Shown here in pieces: positions 11,668 to 15,667 of a stretch of DNA of 15,667 nucleotides. Location: assembly GCA_947174955.1 (NCBI GenBank), contig CAMWKX010000011.1, positions 1 through 15,667 on the forward strand, read 5' to 3'. This DNA is from an uncultured Clostridia bacterium. GTDB taxonomy: Bacteria; Bacillota; Clostridia; Christensenellales; Borkfalkiaceae. Position 1 is the stretch's first letter. Every line of letters begins with the position of its first letter. The notes under the pieces were generated by a model, which was given only the letters and a program-made list of their open reading frames with translations, was not told where the DNA came from and searched no databases. Both the position numbers and the translations under genes were made by a program.

Positions 11668-14600
11668 ATGAGTAGCGAAAACAAAAAGACAAAATGGACG
11701 AAAAAGTTCAGGGCGGTGATAATATCACTCGGTCTGGCACTTGCCGTTGCGATAGGCGGCGCGTTCGCCTTACTGGGGGCAAGTCTTTCGAACAACGGCG
11801 AAAAGCTCGGGGTCGGTCTCGGCGAGCCGGTCGTTGCGCAGGCGGCGAACGTAAACAACGCTTCGACGTGGAATACGGCAATGGCAGGCACGGGCGCGAT
11901 ATCCATAACGCTTACGGGCAACTGGACGGCGACCGCGGGTACGGCTGCCACCAACTACGTGAGCAGCTTCGGCACGGGCACGTATTTTAAGGACGGCGCG
12001 CTCTACATACCTTCCGGCAAGACGGTTACCTTAAACCTGGGAACCTACACGCTGAACAGAAACCAGACGGCGATTGACGCGATCAACGGCTGCGTTATAT
12101 ATAATGAAGGTACGCTTACCATAAGCGGTACGGGTACAATTACCGGCGGCTGGAACACGAACGACGGCGGCGGTATTTACAACGCGGGCACGCTGACGAT
12201 AAGCAGTGCCATTAAAGTCATTAAAAACAAGGCGCTGCGTGACGGCGGCGGCATTTACAGTGCGGCAGATTCCACGCTGACCGTTTCAAACGGCACGTTC
12301 GGCGGCAGTGCGGCGAACAAGAACACCTCCGGCAGATACGGCGGCGCCATAGGCGGCAGTAACTGTACCGTAACCATTTCTGGCGGCACTTTCAGCTACA
12401 ACGAAGCTAACAACGTGGGCGGTGCAGTATATATTGCCTCCAACAAAAAATTAACCATATCGGGCGGTACATATTCATATAACACTGCGTTGACGAGTCA
12501 CGGCGGCGCTATGTATCTGAACGTAAACGGCGCCAGCTCGACCCTTTCGGGCGGCACTTTCAGCAACAACTCGGCAACGGCCAGCGGCGGTGCTATCTAC
12601 CTCGGAGCGAGCAGCCAGAAGCTTACCATTTCGGGCGGCACGTTTACCAACAACACAGCGGTGAACGCGGGCGGCGCTATTTGCCTTTATCGCGGAAACG
12701 TAGATATTACGGGTACTTCCGCGAAGAAGATAACAATGACGGGCAACACCGCAAGATACGGCGGCGGACTTTATTTCGAGTCTAACGCAACTACTCACAC
12801 GCTGAATACGACCTATCTCGAAGTAAAGGACAATATCAATTACGAAGCCAGCGACGCGGTTTGCGGAGGCGCCGGCGTGTATTTGAAGAACGGTACGGCT
12901 AACCTGAAGACGGGAACGGTAATAAGCGGCAACCACACCGACGCAAAAATGACCAACGTAGGCGACTACGGCGGCGGTCTGTACATAAACGCAACTATCA
13001 CAACCCTTGACGGCGTCACTATGGAGGAAAACCACACCGTATACATCGGCGGCGCCGTATACTCCAACGCGCTTACGCTTAACGTAAAAAATTCAACGTT
13101 CAAGTATAACTATGCAAGTCAGTACGGCGGCGGTATTTATACGAAAAACACCACCGCAGGTTCCACGTTTACCGTAGAAACCTCAACCTTCGACCATAAC
13201 GGTATCGACAAGACGACGGGCACCACGAAGGTTATAAACGGCGGCGCAATTTATGCGTACAACCAAACCAATACCATCAAATCGGGTACTTTCAATCAGA
13301 ACTCCTCGAACGGCAGCGGCGCAGTGCTGGCTTGCGGCGGCGGTACGACGTACAAGAATATTATCGGCACCTCGGGCGGCAAGGATACCGACATTAACTG
13401 TACCTATAACTTTGCGAACGGCGGCGGTGGCGGCGTTGCCGCGTTCTGGGGTACCACGGCAACGGTATACTGCGGCACTTATACGGGTAACAGCGGCACC
13501 TCGGGCGGCGGCGCCTGGTATTCGTCGGACGACGGCGTGCTGACCGTACACGGAGGTATATACACTAATAACGGCGTTATAAATACCGATAAAGGCGTAA
13601 CAAAGATATCGTCTCTCGGCGGCGTTATCTACGGAAACGTCGACACTGCCCAAGACCAGTATTCGAAAGTAACGGTAAACGGCGGTACCTATACGGGCAA
13701 TAACGGAACGAACGGCGGCGTTTTCCATACCAGAGGCGCTTTGACCGTAAACGGCGGCACGTATAAAAATAACACCGCAACTTACGGCGCGTTTGCATAC
13801 GCTTACGGCACCTCTGCCGTGGTAAACACGCATCTGACTATAACGGGCGGCACTATCGAAAGCAATACGGCTGCGGGCAACGCCACCAACGGCGGCGGCG
13901 CGGTTTACGCAATAGCTTATACTAAGCTCACCATAACGGGCGGCTCGATAAAGAATAACACCACCACGCTGACTACGGCTAACCTGGAAAAGAGCGCGGG
14001 CGTAGTGGCTTTGGGTTCGCTCGAAATGTCGGGCACCCCCCAGATTTCGGGCAATAAGCGCGGCACTACGGCGGCAAACCTGTATTCCGCCAGTGCGATA
14101 AATATTACGGGCGCGATAACTGCCGCAAGCTTTAAAGTGGCAACGCTGAACAAGGGCGTTATAACAAGCGGCTTTAACTCCAAAGGCAAGTTGTCCGCAG
14201 TCGGCACCTGTTTCACTTCCGATTTGGGCACGGGTTACAGCGTAGCCTATTCGGGCGGCGAAATTATAGTAACGCAGGGAGCCGCTTCGGGAACGCTGTT
14301 AATTACGCCTTCGATAAATACCGCAGCTCTCACCTACACGGGTGCGAGACAGACGATAGTTTCGGGCTACAACTCGTCCACGATGACTATATCAAGCGTA
14401 ACATTACAGCGCTTTACCACGACGGCGCAGGCAACCTTGGGAACTGCGACGACAACTCTTTCCAATACCACAAACGCGTTGGGCTATTCGATATCGGGCA
14501 CCGATATCCAGGTAACCGAAGCGGGCAAATACACGATCGTTCTCGCCGCAAAGACGAGCGGCGCAAAGTGGGTGGCTAAGGACGGCACAACGACTACCGC

Positions 14601-15667
14601 CAACCAGACTCTTACCGTTACTGTCAATAAAGTATATGATAACTACGTTGTCAATGAATTAACTTACGATTATAACGGCAATTCGAGAAAGGCGACGGTG
14701 GAGAACGCTTTCCCGTCCAATACGACGGCAGGCTTCGAAAATATAATGGGCGCTACGCGTACCTTTACTTATTATAAGGGCGGTAATGCGGCGGCAAACG
14801 TGGTGGCTTCACCCGACGCTACATATCTCAACCACGTGGGGCTTTACTACGTGCAGATGACGCCCACGTACGTGAGCGACGCGGTTGCATACAACCACTT
14901 TGTTCCCAGCAGTACAAGAAAAATAAACATCCGTACTATTGCGGTTGCGGGTATTACGGCAACGGTTACGACGGCTGAGAGCGCTCTCGTTTACGACGGA
15001 ACAGCCAAAAAGCCTGCGTTTACGTTAGCTTACAACGGCGTTACGATGTATACGTGGAACGGCACTAAGTCGACTACCAACAACGCCACGACTAACGGCT
15101 CGCTTACCTATACCGTAACGTACACGGACAACACCGAACCGGGTACGGGCACTATATCCATCAATATTACCGCTGCCACCAACTTTACCCCCGGTACCAA
15201 AACGGTAACGTTCACCATTAAGAAGATATCGGTTGCAAGCGGTACGATAACGGGTACGCCCACGTATACGGCTTCCAAGGTATACGACGGCACTGACACG
15301 GTATTAAACGTAAAGGTTAATAACCTTAAAATAAATATAAGCGGTATTACCATAAGCGGTATCGTCGGACTTTACAACAACGCCAACGTGGGTACGGGCA
15401 AGACGATTACGTTCAAGCTTATACTTACGGGTACGGGCGCGGACCACTACGACGCAAGCTTCACCAAGACGGACGGCGCGATAACGCAAAAGAATATCGC
15501 TACGGACATAACTGTCGGCACGATAACGGCGCCGACGTATAACGGTAAGGCGCAAACGCCGACTCCGACGGTAAGCAATACAGCGAAGAACAGTACGCAG
15601 TCGTCAACGACATTGACGAAGGACACGGACTACACGCTAGCGTATAAAAATAATACGGACGCGGGAA
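11668..15667 (+). CDS. Giant secreted surface protein: Pmp-like beta-helix followed by Ig-like/MBG/YDG repeats (3' partial)
   Basis: The frame is open from ATG 11668 to the window end (1,333 codons, no stop), so the protein is larger than shown. AAGGA (11652-11656) precedes the start by 11 nt. The N-terminus has basic residues 6-15 and a hydrophobic core at 16-40, a secretion signal; a possible cleavage site AQA-A is at 57-60. From about 165 to 850 there are some 20 rungs with GGAIY/GGGIY/GGAVY motifs alternating with LTISGGTFSNN-type strands (FxxN), as in polymorphic membrane protein (Pmp) repeats, predicting a right-handed beta-helix. From about 870 on are beta-sandwich repeats: LTYDYNGNSRKATV (about 999), LVYDGTAKKPAF (about 1107), SKVYDGTDTV (about 1203, YDG type) and YNGKAQTPTP...DYTLAYKNNTDAG (1291 to end). 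Composition is Thr/Gly/Asn/Ser-rich. A cell-wall anchor would lie beyond the window. Adhesion is the likely role, inferred from architecture. Confidence 0.9.
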   Translation, partial: MSSENKKTKWTKKFRAVIISLGLALAVAIGGAFALLGASLSNNGEKLGVGLGEPVVAQAANVNNASTWNTAMAGTGAISITLTGNWTATAGTAATNYVSSFGTGTYFKDGALYIPSGKTVTLNLGTYTLNRNQTAIDAINGCVIYNEGTLTISGTGTITGGWNTNDGGGIYNAGTLTISSAIKVIKNKALRDGGGIYSAADSTLTVSNGTFGGSAANKNTSGRYGGAIGGSNCTVTISGGTFSYNEANNVGGAVYIASNKKLTISGGTYSYNTALTSHGGAMYLNVNGASSTLSGGTFSNNSATASGGAIYLGASSQKLTISGGTFTNNTAVNAGGAICLYRGNVDITGTSAKKITMTGNTARYGGGLYFESNATTHTLNTTYLEVKDNINYEASDAVCGGAGVYLKNGTANLKTGTVISGNHTDAKMTNVGDYGGGLYINATITTLDGVTMEENHTVYIGGAVYSNALTLNVKNSTFKYNYASQYGGGIYTKNTTAGSTFTVETSTFDHNGIDKTTGTTKVINGGAIYAYNQTNTIKSGTFNQNSSNGSGAVLACGGGTTYKNIIGTSGGKDTDINCTYNFANGGGGGVAAFWGTTATVYCGTYTGNSGTSGGGAWYSSDDGVLTVHGGIYTNNGVINTDKGVTKISSLGGVIYGNVDTAQDQYSKVTVNGGTYTGNNGTNGGVFHTRGALTVNGGTYKNNTATYGAFAYAYGTSAVVNTHLTITGGTIESNTAAGNATNGGGAVYAIAYTKLTITGGSIKNNTTTLTTANLEKSAGVVALGSLEMSGTPQISGNKRGTTAANLYSASAINITGAITAASFKVATLNKGVITSGFNSKGKLSAVGTCFTSDLGTGYSVAYSGGEIIVTQGAASGTLLITPSINTAALTYTGARQTIVSGYNSSTMTISSVTLQRFTTTAQATLGTATTTLSNTTNALGYSISGTDIQVTEAGKYTIVLAAKTSGAKWVAKDGTTTTANQTLTVTVNKVYDNYVVNELTYDYNGNSRKATVENAFPSNTTAGFENIMGATRTFTYYKGGNAAANVVASPDATYLNHVGLYYVQMTPTYVSDAVAYNHFVPSSTRKINIRTIAVAGITATVTTAESALVYDGTAKKPAFTLAYNGVTMYTWNGTKSTTNNATTNGSLTYTVTYTDNTEPGTGTISINITAATNFTPGTKTVTFTIKKISVASGTITGTPTYTASKVYDGTDTVLNVKVNNLKINISGITISGIVGLYNNANVGTGKTITFKLILTGTGADHYDASFTKTDGAITQKNIATDITVGTITAPTYNGKAQTPTPTVSNTAKNSTQSSTTLTKDTDYTLAYKNNTDAG

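Noticed and set aside
12150..13950. Possible CRISPR or tandem DNA repeat in the GGCGGC-rich region
   Set aside because: Repetition is at protein level (GGAIY, SGGTF) with variable DNA and spacing; there are no constant repeats with unique spacers.
12475..14231. Long open frames on the minus strand opposite the surface protein
   Set aside because: They are by-products of the repetitive GC-rich codons; they lack ribosome binding sites and recognisable domains, while the plus frame has regular repeats.

Overview
The window looks like chromosome from a Gram-positive Bacillota of the Clostridia type. The support is a full-length Spo0A (endospore master regulator), consensus sigma-A promoters (TTGACA/TATAAT, 17-bp spacers), AGGAG-type ribosome binding sites, and a long Pmp/MBG-like surface protein of the sort common in gut Clostridia. 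Most genes are of moderate GC. One block of about 1.2-1.4 kb (about 2240-3550) is plainly AT-rich and looks acquired. I cannot name genus or species.

Left part (1-3625): the 3' part of a Na+/phosphate cotransporter with a PhoU tail, then a consensus promoter driving three tRNA genes: initiator Met, elongator Met and Glu(UUC). The tRNA-Glu 3' end and its terminator hairpin recur as a direct repeat about 1.45 kb downstream. Between the copies lies an AT-rich island with an unrecognised gene and a frameshifted PD-(D/E)XK-like nuclease gene. Two more tRNA-Glu fragments, one inverted, show that this spot has recombined repeatedly. No integrase is present, so the island is a remnant or depended on one supplied in trans.

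Middle (3657-9836): a minus-strand UPF0316/DUF2179 membrane protein is divergent from a phosphopantetheinyl transferase gene, which is followed by a DUF4259/Imm26-like protein in a probable operon. Then come malic enzyme with its own promoter and strong terminator, spo0A behind a strong promoter, tilS (tRNA-Ile lysidine synthase) and a small DUF378 membrane protein.

Right part (9839-15667): a perfect 21-bp bidirectional terminator separates DUF378 from a convergent polytopic membrane protein with a YwaF-like C-terminal half. Divergent from that gene is a very large secreted surface protein (more than 1,330 codons visible, open at the window edge). It has an N-terminal signal region, a beta-helix of about 20 Pmp-like rungs, then Ig-like/MBG/YDG repeats.

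The main signals beyond routine annotation are: (1) three genes (PPTase, tilS, the YwaF-like gene) whose -10 box ends only 7-9 nt before the ATG with no usable Shine-Dalgarno sequence, suggesting leaderless mRNAs next to ordinary SD-led genes; (2) the scarred tRNA-Glu integration site; (3) a bulged A in the T-stem of the initiator tRNA; (4) a Spo0A receiver whose acidic pair is altered. I found no CRISPR array, rRNA gene, transposase or integrase.
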